Of a stretch of 64,000 nucleotides of DNA, positions 1 through 8,473 are shown piece by piece. Each line of letters opens with the position of its first letter. Position 1 is the stretch's first letter. Below the pieces are notes generated by a model that worked only from the letters and a program-made list of their open reading frames with translations, had not been told where the DNA came from and made no database searches. Both the position numbers and the translations under genes were made by a program. Source of the DNA: Desulfopila sp. IMCC35006 (GTDB lineage: Bacteria; Desulfobacterota; Desulfobulbia; Desulfobulbales; Desulfocapsaceae); contig NZ_SWCM01000002.1 in assembly GCF_005116645.1 (NCBI RefSeq), positions 62,001 to 126,000 of the forward strand, in the 5' to 3' direction.

Positions 1-836
1 TTTGACTGGTAATCGCCGTGCACCGGAATGCAGGTGGGGTGGATCTGCACAAAGGAAGGATTGGCAAATCCTGCACCACGTTTATGTGCTCGCCAGGCTG
101 CGGTAACGTTGGAGGCCATGGCATTGGTTGAAAGAAAATAGACATTGCCGTAGCCGCCGGTGGCCAATATAACCACATCGGCGGTAAAACTTTCGATCTC
201 TCCGGTCATGATGTTGCGGGTAGTGATGCCGCGAGCCCGGCCGTCGACCAGAACAACGTCCATCATTTCCCGACGGGTAAACATCTCCACTCGTTTCGCA
301 TGGATCTGTCTCGACAGAGCACCATAGGCACCCAGAAGCAACTGCTGACCGGTCTGGCCCCGGGCGTAAAAAGTCCTTGAAACCTGTGCTCCGCCAAAAG
401 ACCTGTTGGCCAATGTTCCGCCATATTCCCGGGCGAAAGGCACACCCTGGGCGACGCATTGATCTATTATTTCCGTACTGACCTCAGCCAGCCTGTGGAC
501 GTTTGCTTCTCTGGCCCGAAAGTCTCCGCCTTTAATGGTATCATAAAATAAACGATGTACCGAGTCGCCGTCGTTCTGATAATTTTTGGCGGCGTTGATA
601 CCGCCCTGAGCAGCGATAGAGTGAGCCCGTCTGGGGCTGTCCTGAATGCAGAACGTTTTTACCTGGTATCCTTGTTCGGCAAGTGTCGCGGAGGCGGACG
701 CGCCGGCAAGTCCGGTCCCGACCACTATAGCGCTGTATTTTCTTCTGTTGGCAGGATTGACAAGCTTATTGGAAAAACGGTGATTATTCCATTTTTCTTC
801 AAGAGGGCCGGAAGGTACACGAGAATTGAGTTCCAT
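1..836 (-). CDS. sdhA: Succinate dehydrogenase/fumarate reductase flavoprotein subunit (partial, N-terminal part)
   Basis: Flavoprotein subunit interconverting succinate and fumarate at a bound FAD on the cytoplasmic side of the inner membrane. Only the first 278 residues are here; the gene runs off the left edge. The N-terminal part shows the dinucleotide fold ([13 protein letters not shown]), then HSIAAQGG, whose His normally carries the covalent FAD. The window ends just after an HPTCIP segment. The N-terminal extension ([12 protein letters not shown]) is typical of type-B enzymes that work with a single b-type cytochrome subunit. That cytochrome gene lies 91 nt upstream on the same strand, and an iron-sulfur subunit is expected beyond the edge. 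Whether it works as dehydrogenase or reductase cannot be told from sequence. Confidence 0.93.
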   Translation of the reverse strand, partial: MELNSRVPSGPLEEKWNNHRFSNKLVNPANRRKYSAIVVGTGLAGASASATLAEQGYQVKTFCIQDSPRRAHSIAAQGGINAAKNYQNDGDSVHRLFYDTIKGGDFRAREANVHRLAEVSTEIIDQCVAQGVPFAREYGGTLANRSFGGAQVSRTFYARGQTGQQLLLGAYGALSRQIHAKRVEMFTRREMMDVVLVDGRARGITTRNIMTGEIESFTADVVILATGGYGNVYFLSTNAMASNVTAAWRAHKRGAGFANPSFVQIHPTCIPVHGDYQS

Positions 837-927
837 ATTTTCAAAACCTTGGCTAGTTTCTTTTGGTGAATTTCCTGTACAATATCGAGCGACAAGTAAT
901 TTTTCCACTCAGGAGAGTACCGCGCTG

Positions 928-1581
928 TTAAAACGAGGCACCGAGTCCAGACATGAAATAGAAAGCAATACCGCCGAAAATCAACAGGAAAAACAGTGGA
1001 AGAATAAGAGAAAGACGGGCAATAAGTGCGTTGTAGCGTGGATGGTTTACGCCAAATGTCTGCAGCATGCTCCAGAATCCATGACTGAGATGGATAGTCA
1101 AGGCAACAAAGGCGAGTATATAAAAGAGAGCATAAAAGAAATTACTTAACAGGTCTTTGACGGTAACCGAGATCAGCGAATCATGCGGGGCGAAGGTGAA
1201 TCCAAAGATATGGACCACAAGAAATGCCAGGATGAATAAGCCAGTGTAAGGCATTGTTGACGAGGCGAATGAGTTTTTAACCACCCGTGTTGTCACTGCA
1301 TATCTGGAATTGCTCACCTGTCGATTTTCATAGAACAGATAAAGACCAACCAGGATATGGGCCAGAAAAACCAGGAGCAATGAGAAGCTGAAAACAATAA
1401 CAATGAGAGGATGGCTGTGAAGTTCATCGGCATAGCTCTGAAAAACTTCACTGCTCATAAAGATTGTAGCGTTGCCGGCCACATGGGTGCAGAGGAATAA
1501 AAAAAGCAGCAACCCGGTGGTTGCCATTAGAAATTTCTTGCCAATCGAGGAAGTTAGAAATCTGACAAACCACATAAGCAC
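928..1581 (-). CDS. sdhC: Succinate dehydrogenase cytochrome b subunit (b558 family)
   Basis: Membrane anchor of the succinate:quinone oxidoreductase, expected to bind heme b and pass electrons between the flavoprotein/FeS subunits and menaquinone. The 217-residue protein has five hydrophobic segments (around residues 10-33, 60-82, 108-128, 150-167 and 190-210). Histidines in or beside them are candidate heme ligands (LCTHVAG, FLAHILVG, LVVHIFG, IHLSHGFW). Length and layout match the single-subunit b558 type rather than the SdhC/SdhD pair of E. coli. It is first in a minus-strand operon with the flavoprotein gene next. An AAGGTG ribosome site precedes the ATG. Confidence 0.9.
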   Translation of the reverse strand: MLMWFVRFLTSSIGKKFLMATTGLLLFLFLCTHVAGNATIFMSSEVFQSYADELHSHPLIVIVFSFSLLLVFLAHILVGLYLFYENRQVSNSRYAVTTRVVKNSFASSTMPYTGLFILAFLVVHIFGFTFAPHDSLISVTVKDLLSNFFYALFYILAFVALTIHLSHGFWSMLQTFGVNHPRYNALIARLSLILPLFFLLIFGGIAFYFMSGLGASF

Positions 1582-1764
1582 ACCTTCGGTGAAAATTTAT
1601 GAGTGGATGTAATTTTTTGATAGCCCTGATAATATAGAAAAAAATGAAAAAGAAAAGGAAAAAGTTGTATTTTTCCAACGGTGCAGGAAGGATTTTACTA
1701 TCGACGATACGGTCTTGCCTGACCGACCCCACTAACCCCTTATAATTCTTAATTACTTCAAAAT

Positions 1765-2424
1765 ATGTCATTTTTATCAATAATATTTGACCTTGACGGC
1801 ACTCTTCTTGATACCATTGTCGACCTTGCGGAAACCTGCAACGAAGTGCTTGCCCTGCAACATTTCCCTACCCATCCAACACCTGCGTATAAAACCTTTG
1901 TCGGCGACGGTCTGCAGAGTCTGATCCGAAGAATAACTCCGGTCGGTACGGATGACATTATCCTGCGTCAGTGCAGCACCTTGTTTGCCGAGCGGTATGC
2001 CCGTAACTGGAAGAGAAATAGTTGCCCATATGATGGCATTAGTGATATGTTATCGGCGCTCAACAAGCACGGCGTTCAGCTTGCCATCTTATCGAACAAA
2101 CCGCATGAATTCACAAAGCTTTTTGTCGACGAATTTTTTCCGCACGGACTGTTTTCCATTGTTTATGGGCAGCGTGAAGGGGTTCCTAAGAAACCGGATC
2201 CGACTGTGGCGCTGGAAATTGCCGAAAGATTTGGCAGTCTGCCGCAGGAAACGATTTTTGTCGGTGATTCCGGGGTCGATATGAGGACCGGAAAAGCAGC
2301 CGGCATGATTGCGGCCGGGGTTTCCTGGGGGTTTCGGAGTGTGCAGGAGCTGACTGACAGTAACGCTGATATAATAATCCATAATCCATCGGAGTTAGAA
2401 CAATATGTCTTATTTCCCACCTGA
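1765..2424 (+). CDS. gph: HAD-family hydrolase, phosphoglycolate phosphatase-like
   Basis: Predicted to hydrolyse small phosphate esters, most likely 2-phosphoglycolate, in the cytoplasm. The 219-residue protein begins with HAD motif I (FDLDGTLLDT: nucleophile Asp9, general acid Asp11). It has motif II (ILSNKP), a lysine in the KKPDP segment, and motif IV (FVGDSGVDM). The helical cap between motifs I and II fits the Gph/PGP subfamily. It is divergent from sdhC. Its 3' end overlaps the next gene by 20 nt, so the two are probably translated together. Substrate specificity within this HAD branch cannot be settled by sequence, so the symbol is by family resemblance; pyrophosphatase PpaX-like activity is an alternative. 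Confidence 0.8.
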   Translation: MSFLSIIFDLDGTLLDTIVDLAETCNEVLALQHFPTHPTPAYKTFVGDGLQSLIRRITPVGTDDIILRQCSTLFAERYARNWKRNSCPYDGISDMLSALNKHGVQLAILSNKPHEFTKLFVDEFFPHGLFSIVYGQREGVPKKPDPTVALEIAERFGSLPQETIFVGDSGVDMRTGKAAGMIAAGVSWGFRSVQELTDSNADIIIHNPSELEQYVLFPT

Positions 2425-4018
2425 ACTGGCACCTTATGTAAAGTATCTTGGTCCTCCGCTGGTTGGTGCCTTTATCGGTTATCTCACCAACAGAGTCGCC
2501 ATAAGGATGCTGTTTCGTCCTTTAAAAGCCTGGAAAGTCGGCGGATTGCGGGTGCCGATGACGCCGGGGGTGATTCCTGCCAAGAGAGACGAGCTGGCGG
2601 TGAATATGGGGGAAGTGGTCGGTGATCACCTGCTGACCAGCAAAGAAATAGGAAAAGGGCTGCAGCAGGGGGTCTTTCAGAATCATCTTTACAATCTGAT
2701 CCAGGAAAGGGTGGAAGGGGTCCTGCAAAAAGATCTGGAGACCATCGCTTCCACTATTCCGCATAAATTCAAGTTCTATTTTGACATAGGCACGAAAACG
2801 ATACGGTATCAGCTCAAGGAACACATCCACACGGTTGTTGCTTCGGAGGAATTTGCCGAGACGGTTGAGAAGGCCGTGGACAACCGCCTGGATCTCTTTC
2901 TTGATCAGAATATCGGTACGATTATTGCCGGGGCCAATCGGGAAAAGAGTTATCAGTTTGTCGAAGAGAGTATCTCCAGAATGTTTGCCGGCGAGGCGAT
3001 GGAGCAGTGGGTGGAAGATTTTGTGTATCAGAAGGTTTACGCCACCCTGCAGCAGGAAAAGGCACTCGTTGATATTTTGCCGCAATCCCTGCAGCAACTG
3101 TTTATGACAATGCTGGAAAATCAGATACCTGCCTTCTTGAGTAAAATGGCTCAGATGGTCAGTGAACCAGACGTTCGGGAAAAGATAATAACCGGCGCCC
3201 GCGGCGGAGTGGACAATTTTATCAATTCCCTGGGCTCGATGGCTGACATGGTACGGGGCTTCCTGCCTATGGAGACGGTGGAAGAAAAAATACGTGAATA
3301 TCTTATCGAAAAAAACGATGCGATCGTTACCTGGCTTCAGTCCGAAGAGGTTCAACTTCGGGTTGTGACCATACTACGAGAGAGAAGCCGGCGTTTTTCC
3401 GAAAAACCCATTGTCAGCTTTATCAAGGCGGAAAATGAGAATGGTGTCGAAGAGTTTTGCAACCATTGTACGAAACAGATCCTGCTGTTGATCAGGGGTG
3501 AGGAAGTCAGCTCAACGCTTATCTCGATGTTCAAAACCAACATTGAAAATCATATTAATTCCGGGGAGGTGAGTTTGCGCCAGGCGCTTCTCATGTTACT
3601 CGGCGAGCAATCCATGACCACCGGCAAGCATTGGGTGAAACGGGAAATTCGGCAGCTGCTCCAGGCCCAGAAAACCCTGAATACCATTGATTCTCTGGTT
3701 GATTCCCTTATTGAAGCGCTGCTGCAGAAAAAAATTGGCAAACTCGCTAAATTTGTTCCAGCAGGAGTGCGGGAAGGCTGGTCAAGATCTCTGCAGAAAA
3801 TGGCCTCGACAATGTTGGAAAACGAGGTGCCCGGCCTGGTGCACTCTTTGAATATTCGACAAATTGTCACGGAAAAGGTGAATTCTCTGGATATTTTAAA
3901 ACTGGAAGGATTGTTGTTGTCGATTATGGAAGAACAGTTCAAATATATTAACCTGTTTGGGGCGCTGCTTGGCTTTTTGATAGGGTGCCTGAATGTTGTT
4001 ATATTGTATGGGATGTAA
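2405..4018 (+). CDS. DUF445 family membrane protein
   Basis: A 537-residue protein of the DUF445 family, whose function is unknown. The N-terminus carries a glycine-rich hydrophobic segment (LVGAFIGYLTNRVAIRMLF, residues about 18-37) followed by the family signature MTPGVIPAKRDELAVNMG. The C-terminus ends in a second membrane segment (LFGALLGFLIGCLNVVILYG). The roughly 450 residues between are mostly amphipathic helix, as in other family members. Both ends would therefore sit in the inner membrane with a long soluble helical body. It starts inside the end of the phosphatase gene (20-nt overlap), which suggests translational coupling, though no functional link between the two families is known. 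Confidence 0.8.
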   Translation: MSYFPPELAPYVKYLGPPLVGAFIGYLTNRVAIRMLFRPLKAWKVGGLRVPMTPGVIPAKRDELAVNMGEVVGDHLLTSKEIGKGLQQGVFQNHLYNLIQERVEGVLQKDLETIASTIPHKFKFYFDIGTKTIRYQLKEHIHTVVASEEFAETVEKAVDNRLDLFLDQNIGTIIAGANREKSYQFVEESISRMFAGEAMEQWVEDFVYQKVYATLQQEKALVDILPQSLQQLFMTMLENQIPAFLSKMAQMVSEPDVREKIITGARGGVDNFINSLGSMADMVRGFLPMETVEEKIREYLIEKNDAIVTWLQSEEVQLRVVTILRERSRRFSEKPIVSFIKAENENGVEEFCNHCTKQILLLIRGEEVSSTLISMFKTNIENHINSGEVSLRQALLMLLGEQSMTTGKHWVKREIRQLLQAQKTLNTIDSLVDSLIEALLQKKIGKLAKFVPAGVREGWSRSLQKMASTMLENEVPGLVHSLNIRQIVTEKVNSLDILKLEGLLLSIMEEQFKYINLFGALLGFLIGCLNVVILYGM

Positions 4019-4072
4019 TGCACTCACCCCTGCACCATAGGGGGCATATTCATAAATGTGCTGGAGGAGTTG

Positions 4073-6244
4073 ATGGACCAGTTCCTGGATAACGATATCG
4101 CCCCCGGTAGGGATGAGCTGCTGCAATACCGGGATCTTTTCAGGTTTGCACCCATCGGCATCGTACGCACCACCATCGATGGAGAGATACTCCTTGGTAA
4201 CCAGGCCTTTGCCGCAATGCTTGGCTATGGGAGTTTTTCCGAGTTGGTGGAGCTCGCCGGAACGAAGATCTCCGGCCTCTATGAGGACCCCGAAGGCAGA
4301 AGACGTCTGCTCGACCATAGTCGGCAAAATGGCACGCCTTTTCATTTTGATACCCGGTGGCGAAAAAAGGATGGGCAGGACTGTCACTGTCGCCTTCATG
4401 TGCGTGGCTGCTTCGACAGCAACGGCGTGCTTCGATGTTTTGAGGGTTTTATCGAAGATATCAGCCGGCAAAAAAAAATCGAGGAAGCTCTGCAGGAAAG
4501 TGCCGAGAACTACCGGAGTGTCTTTGAAAATACCGGTACTGCCACAATAATTATCGAAAACGACACGACCGTGTCGCTTGCCAACGAAAGATTTACCGCC
4601 CTCACCGGATACAGCAAAGAGGATATTGAAGGGAAATTGCGCTGGCCGGTCCTGATTGCAAACAGCGCCGATCGAACACGGATGCTGCATTACCATGCGG
4701 CTCGACGAATATGTCCTGACGATATCCCTATCGAATATGAATTCACGCTTCGCGACAAAAACGGCAATTTGAAGGATGTATTTCTTCGGGTCGACATGAT
4801 TTCCGGCTCACAATCCAGTGTTGCCTCCCTGCTGGATATAACCTCCCTGAAAAATGTTCGGCGCAGTTTTCGGGAGAGTGAATCGCGCTTGCATGGAATT
4901 CTGGAAGCGTTTGATGGCTATATCTATATCTGCTCAGAGGATTACCAACTGGTTTTTATGAACCGTAAATTGAAGGAATCCCTTGTCCCGGCAGTGACAA
5001 CAGAGCCATGTTACAAGCGCCTCTATAATCTTGATCAGCCGTGCGAGTGGTGTGATGGAAAGAAGGTTTTTGGCGGGGCAACGGTGAAGTTTGAATTCAA
5101 CAATCCCAATGATGGTCGCTGGTATTATGCCGTCAGTTCACCGGTCTACGAAGAGGAAAACCGCATTTCCCAGAAACAGACGGTTATTATCGACATCCAT
5201 GAGCGACGGGTGAAGGAAGATGCCCTGAGAGAACGGGAGCTGTATCTGGCCAGGGAAAATCTGCGGCTGCGGGAAAATATCCGTGATCGGTATAAATTCG
5301 GCGCTATTGTCGGTAAGAGCAAGGCCATGCAAAAGGTGTACGAGCTTATTCTTCGCGCTGCAGGTACCAGTGCCAATGTTATCATTTATGGAGAATCGGG
5401 AACGGGAAAAGAGCTTGTGGCCAGGGCTATCCATGACCTGGGGGATCGCGCAGAATTTCCTTTTGTGGCGGTGAATTGTGGCGCCATTCCTGCCGGGTTG
5501 ATGGAAAGTGAATATTTTGGATATCGAAAAGGCGCCTTCACGGGGGCCGACAAGGACAAGCCGGGATTGTTCGAAAGAGCCAATGGTGGAACCCTCTTTC
5601 TTGATGAGCTCGGTGAAATTGACGAAGCAATGCAGGTTAAGCTGCTCCGCGTTCTCGAGGGCTATGGGTATACTCCGTTGGGTGGCTCTCAATCCGGCAA
5701 AACCGATGTGCGTATTATTACAGCAACAAATCGGAACATTCGTAACCTGCTCGATAAGGGCAGGATGAGAGAAGATTTTTTTTATCGAATTCATGTCATT
5801 CCGATTTCCCTGCCGCCGCTGCGCGAGCGTCAGGAGGATATTCCGCTGTTGGTGGAACATTTTCTGAAAAAATACACCACCGAGTCGGGATCGTTTCAAC
5901 CTCTTCAAGGCCGTGATCTCGACAGACTTGTGCGCCATCATTGGCCGGGCAATGTCAGAGAACTTGAAAACACTATCCAGCGATATATTAATCTGAAAGT
6001 TCTTGAATTTGCCGGTGAAGAAACCGGACTCCGGGCAAGCAGCCTCCTGCCAGGCGGATTCACCGATGCTGCCGCCTTGCCCCTGCGCGAGTCGACAAAA
6101 AAATTCGAACGGGCACTCATTCTGGAGCATCTCCATGCCTGCCGCTGGAATCGAACTCAAGTTGCGCGCCGACTTGGCATACAACGCAAAACTCTTTATT
6201 TGAAGATGCAGCAGTATCAGCTGGAGGATAGACAAAGTGAGTAA
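4073..6244 (+). CDS. Sigma-54-dependent activator with three PAS domains and a Fis-type HTH
   Basis: Enhancer-binding transcription activator of 723 residues that would remodel sigma-54 RNA polymerase by ATP hydrolysis. Three PAS domains cover about residues 22-132, 145-260 and 270-380. The third holds Cys313, Cys324 and Cys327. A short coiled linker leads to the AAA+ domain: Walker A GESGTGKE (440-447), sigma-54 contact loop GAFTGA (487-492), Walker B LFLDELGE. A Fis-like HTH (RTQVARRLGIQRKTLYL) ends the protein. I chose ATG 4073 over GTG 4058 because GGAGGAG at 4063-4069 is an ideal ribosome site for it. No kinase or receiver domain is present, so the signal is probably sensed by the PAS domains. 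A consensus sigma-54 promoter lies 188 nt past its stop, before the acyl-CoA ligase, its likely target. Confidence 0.93.
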   Translation: MDQFLDNDIAPGRDELLQYRDLFRFAPIGIVRTTIDGEILLGNQAFAAMLGYGSFSELVELAGTKISGLYEDPEGRRRLLDHSRQNGTPFHFDTRWRKKDGQDCHCRLHVRGCFDSNGVLRCFEGFIEDISRQKKIEEALQESAENYRSVFENTGTATIIIENDTTVSLANERFTALTGYSKEDIEGKLRWPVLIANSADRTRMLHYHAARRICPDDIPIEYEFTLRDKNGNLKDVFLRVDMISGSQSSVASLLDITSLKNVRRSFRESESRLHGILEAFDGYIYICSEDYQLVFMNRKLKESLVPAVTTEPCYKRLYNLDQPCEWCDGKKVFGGATVKFEFNNPNDGRWYYAVSSPVYEEENRISQKQTVIIDIHERRVKEDALRERELYLARENLRLRENIRDRYKFGAIVGKSKAMQKVYELILRAAGTSANVIIYGESGTGKELVARAIHDLGDRAEFPFVAVNCGAIPAGLMESEYFGYRKGAFTGADKDKPGLFERANGGTLFLDELGEIDEAMQVKLLRVLEGYGYTPLGGSQSGKTDVRIITATNRNIRNLLDKGRMREDFFYRIHVIPISLPPLRERQEDIPLLVEHFLKKYTTESGSFQPLQGRDLDRLVRHHWPGNVRELENTIQRYINLKVLEFAGEETGLRASSLLPGGFTDAAALPLRESTKKFERALILEHLHACRWNRTQVARRLGIQRKTLYLKMQQYQLEDRQSE

Positions 6245-6260
6245 TTTTATACTCACTTTG
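6233..6260. repeat. Perfect 11-bp inverted repeat over the activator stop codon
   Basis: Arms CAAAGTGAGTA (6233-6243) and TACTCACTTTG (6250-6260) are exact reverse complements around a 6-nt AT spacer. The left arm includes the end of the sigma-54 activator gene. No T-run follows, so it is a poor rho-independent terminator. It lies about 170 nt upstream of the -24/-12 promoter, a usual distance for an enhancer site, so an activator-binding site is equally possible. Confidence 0.5.
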
Positions 6261-6351
6261 AGGCATATCGGGAAAAGCTGTATGCAGATTGTGATTGTTG
6301 AAACATATCGGTATGATATAAAATAAAAATGAGGGGGTGAGTTATTTTGAC

Positions 6352-6371
6352 GCACCTGGAGAAGAAGGTGC
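6352..6371. promoter_or_regulatory. Candidate upstream activator site (inverted repeat GCACCT-N8-AGGTGC)
   Basis: A 6+6 bp perfect dyad with an 8-nt spacer lies about 60 nt upstream of the sigma-54 promoter element. Fis-type activators usually bind such dyads 70-200 nt upstream of the start site. The activator gene adjacent upstream makes this plausible, but the arms are short and a chance occurrence cannot be excluded. Confidence 0.3.
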
Positions 6372-6431
6372 TGTAACGGCATACAATAAAAAATCCGTAT
6401 AATTCAGCGGTATAACAAGTTAAACGAGTTG

Positions 6432-6447
6432 TGGCATAAGGTTTGCT
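6432..6447 (+). promoter_or_regulatory. Sigma-54 (-24/-12) promoter of the acyl-CoA ligase gene
   Basis: TGGCATAAGGTTTGCT matches the sigma-54 consensus TGGCAYRNNNNTTGCW at every specified position, with GG (6433-6434) and GC (6445-6446) at the required spacing. Transcription would start near 6458, about 48 nt before the ligase ATG at 6506. A sigma-54 activator gene ends 188 nt upstream. Confidence 0.75.
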
Positions 6448-6505
6448 ATCCGTTTTGTGGTCAGTGTTTTGTTTGCCCATAAATCTTCAACCCAAAGGAG
6501 TATCC

Positions 6506-8164
6506 ATGAAGACGAAACTCATCGATCCGACCCCCGAGGCCTATTCCTATCCACTGCTTATTAAAAATCTCCTTGTTACCCCGCTGAGCAATCATCCAGA
6601 TCAGAAAATCATCTACCGGGATCAGCGGGAGTTCACCTACAGCCAGTTTGGCAAGAGGGTGGCGCAACTAGCCCATGCCCTTGCCGCCCTTGGTGTTAAA
6701 GCGGGTGACACGGTGGCGGTAATGGACTGGGATTCACACCGTTACCTTGAGTGCTATTTTGCCGTGCCGATGATCGGTGCAGTTCTGCATACGGTCAATG
6801 TCCGGCTGTCGAGCGAACAACTGCTCTATACCATCAACCACGCCGAAGACGATATCCTGCTGGTCAACAGTGAGTTCGTGCCGATGCTTGAGGCCATTAA
6901 GGATAAACTGCTGTCGGTGAAGAAAATTGTACTCCTGTCCGATTCTGGAGAAAAACCAGCAACTAGCCTGGTTCTTGATGACGAGTACGAGGCTATGTTG
7001 CAGAATCAACCGGAGGCATACGATTTTCAAAATTTTGATGAAAACACTATCGCCACAACATTTTATACCACCGGCACAACCGGTCTGCCCAAAGGTGTGT
7101 TCTTCAGTCATCGCCAGCTGGTTCTGCACACTTATGGCGTACTTTCTGCTGTCTCCAGTTTTGAATCCCGGTCGCGGTTGAGCTCTGAGGATGTCTATAT
7201 GCCAATTACGCCAATGTTTCATGTCCACGCCTGGGGAATGCCGTATCTCATGACTCTTCTTGGTGCAAAACAGATCTATCCGGGGAAATATGATCCCGCC
7301 TCTCTGTTGGATTTTGTTTCTGAATATAAAGTGACTTTCTCCCATTGCGTCCCAACGATTCTTCATATGCTGCTTTCCCATCCGGCCGCAGCCGGCTGCG
7401 ATCTTGCAGGCTGGAAGGTCATTATCGGTGGTTCCGCACTGTCAAAAGGTTTATGCAAACAGGCCTTGGGCCATGGCATCAATGTTTTTACCGGGTACGG
7501 GATGTCGGAAACCTGTCCGATTCTCACCCTCGCGAACTTCAAACCGCATATGCTGCAGTGGTCGGAGGACGAACAGATAACAGTCCGTTGCCGGACAGGA
7601 CTGCCTATCAGCAATGTTGAACTTAAACTGATCGATCCGGATGGACAGCCGGTCCTCCATGATGGCAAATCGACTGGCGAAGTGGTGGTTCGATCCCCGT
7701 GGCTGACCCAGGGCTATTTCAAAGATGAAGAGAAGAGCCGGGAGCTTTGGGAAGGGGGGTGGCTGCACACAGGAGATATTGGCTACATCGACCAGGACGG
7801 CTATCTGCAGATCACCGATCGGTTAAAGGACGTGATCAAGACTGGCGGGGAGTGGATCTCCTCGCTGGAGCTCGAAGATATCATCAGCCAGCACCCTGGG
7901 GTCAGCGAGGTAGCGGTGATCGGCGTAAAAGACCGGAAATGGGGAGAGAGGCCGATGGCCCTGGTTGTACCGAAAGAAGTGACGGAAAAACCGCTGACGG
8001 AAGATGATATCAGAGCTGCAGTCCAGGTTGCCATCGATAAAGGTATCCTGCCTAAATATGCCATGCCGGAAACGATCAACCTGGTGGAACAGATAGCCAA
8101 AACCAGTGTCGGTAAATTGAACAAGAAGCAGATGCGACACGATTTCGGGGGCAAAATAATGTAA
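6506..8164 (+). CDS. Fatty-acid--CoA ligase (AMP-forming, AlkK-like)
   Basis: Adenylate-forming enzyme of 552 residues that would activate a medium- or long-chain carboxylic acid to its CoA thioester in the cytoplasm. Motifs in order: P-loop TTGTTGLPKG, the FHVHAWG core, A5 segment GYGMSETCP, A7 TGDIGYID, hinge ITDRLKDVIKTGGEWIS, and a C-terminal Lys in KTSVGKLNKKQ. I chose ATG 6506, preceded by AAAGGAG, over an in-frame ATG at 6443, because that one lies inside the sigma-54 promoter and encodes no conserved residues. Expression is probably controlled by the upstream sigma-54 activator, suggesting inducible use of a fatty or aromatic acid. The exact substrate is unknown. Confidence 0.88.
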   Translation: MKTKLIDPTPEAYSYPLLIKNLLVTPLSNHPDQKIIYRDQREFTYSQFGKRVAQLAHALAALGVKAGDTVAVMDWDSHRYLECYFAVPMIGAVLHTVNVRLSSEQLLYTINHAEDDILLVNSEFVPMLEAIKDKLLSVKKIVLLSDSGEKPATSLVLDDEYEAMLQNQPEAYDFQNFDENTIATTFYTTGTTGLPKGVFFSHRQLVLHTYGVLSAVSSFESRSRLSSEDVYMPITPMFHVHAWGMPYLMTLLGAKQIYPGKYDPASLLDFVSEYKVTFSHCVPTILHMLLSHPAAAGCDLAGWKVIIGGSALSKGLCKQALGHGINVFTGYGMSETCPILTLANFKPHMLQWSEDEQITVRCRTGLPISNVELKLIDPDGQPVLHDGKSTGEVVVRSPWLTQGYFKDEEKSRELWEGGWLHTGDIGYIDQDGYLQITDRLKDVIKTGGEWISSLELEDIISQHPGVSEVAVIGVKDRKWGERPMALVVPKEVTEKPLTEDDIRAAVQVAIDKGILPKYAMPETINLVEQIAKTSVGKLNKKQMRHDFGGKIM

Positions 8165-8473
8165 CGCAAGCCCGGTAAATGGCAAATAAGCGGGAGTGCT
8201 GTTACTTTGCAAGGCCCCTCGAGAGTATTTTTTATGCTTCTTGAGGGGCAATAGTTTTCGTGGCACGAGAAGGCCAGAAATACAGGACTTACCCTCGAAC
8301 TTATTTCCATATACGTGACAAAAGAGTTAAACTGCGTAGAGCAGACATTAAAATCGCCAGATGTTCCTTTTGTTAACGGACGGGCTTGCCTTAAACAGAT
8401 CTTCAGGCTCTTTCTCTATGCGGTAATCCCATTGAAAACTGGCATATTGCGTATTTTCAAATTAACAGACAGC
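8165..8473. other. Intergenic region with a terminator-like hairpin
   Basis: 309 nt between the acyl-CoA ligase and the solute-binding protein. It holds the hairpin at 8214-8249 listed separately. The reading frame continues upstream of the chosen ATG of the next gene but shows no conserved protein. I see no further feature. Confidence 0.5.
8214..8249 (+). terminator. Terminator-like hairpin after the acyl-CoA ligase
   Basis: Stem GCCCCTCGAGA (8214-8224) pairs with TCTTGAGGGGC (8239-8249) through 11 bp including one G-U, closing a 14-nt T-rich loop. The following AATAGTTTTC is only a weak T-tract, so termination may be partial. Confidence 0.5.

Noticed and set aside
5138-6382. Long open frame of 414 codons antisense to the sigma-54 activator
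   Set aside because: It is the shadow of a strongly motif-bearing gene on the plus strand. The antisense frame shows no domain.
8315-8473. 53-residue N-terminal extension of the solute-binding protein
   Set aside because: The extension precedes a good signal peptide and is not conserved in type, so the later ATG is the likely start.
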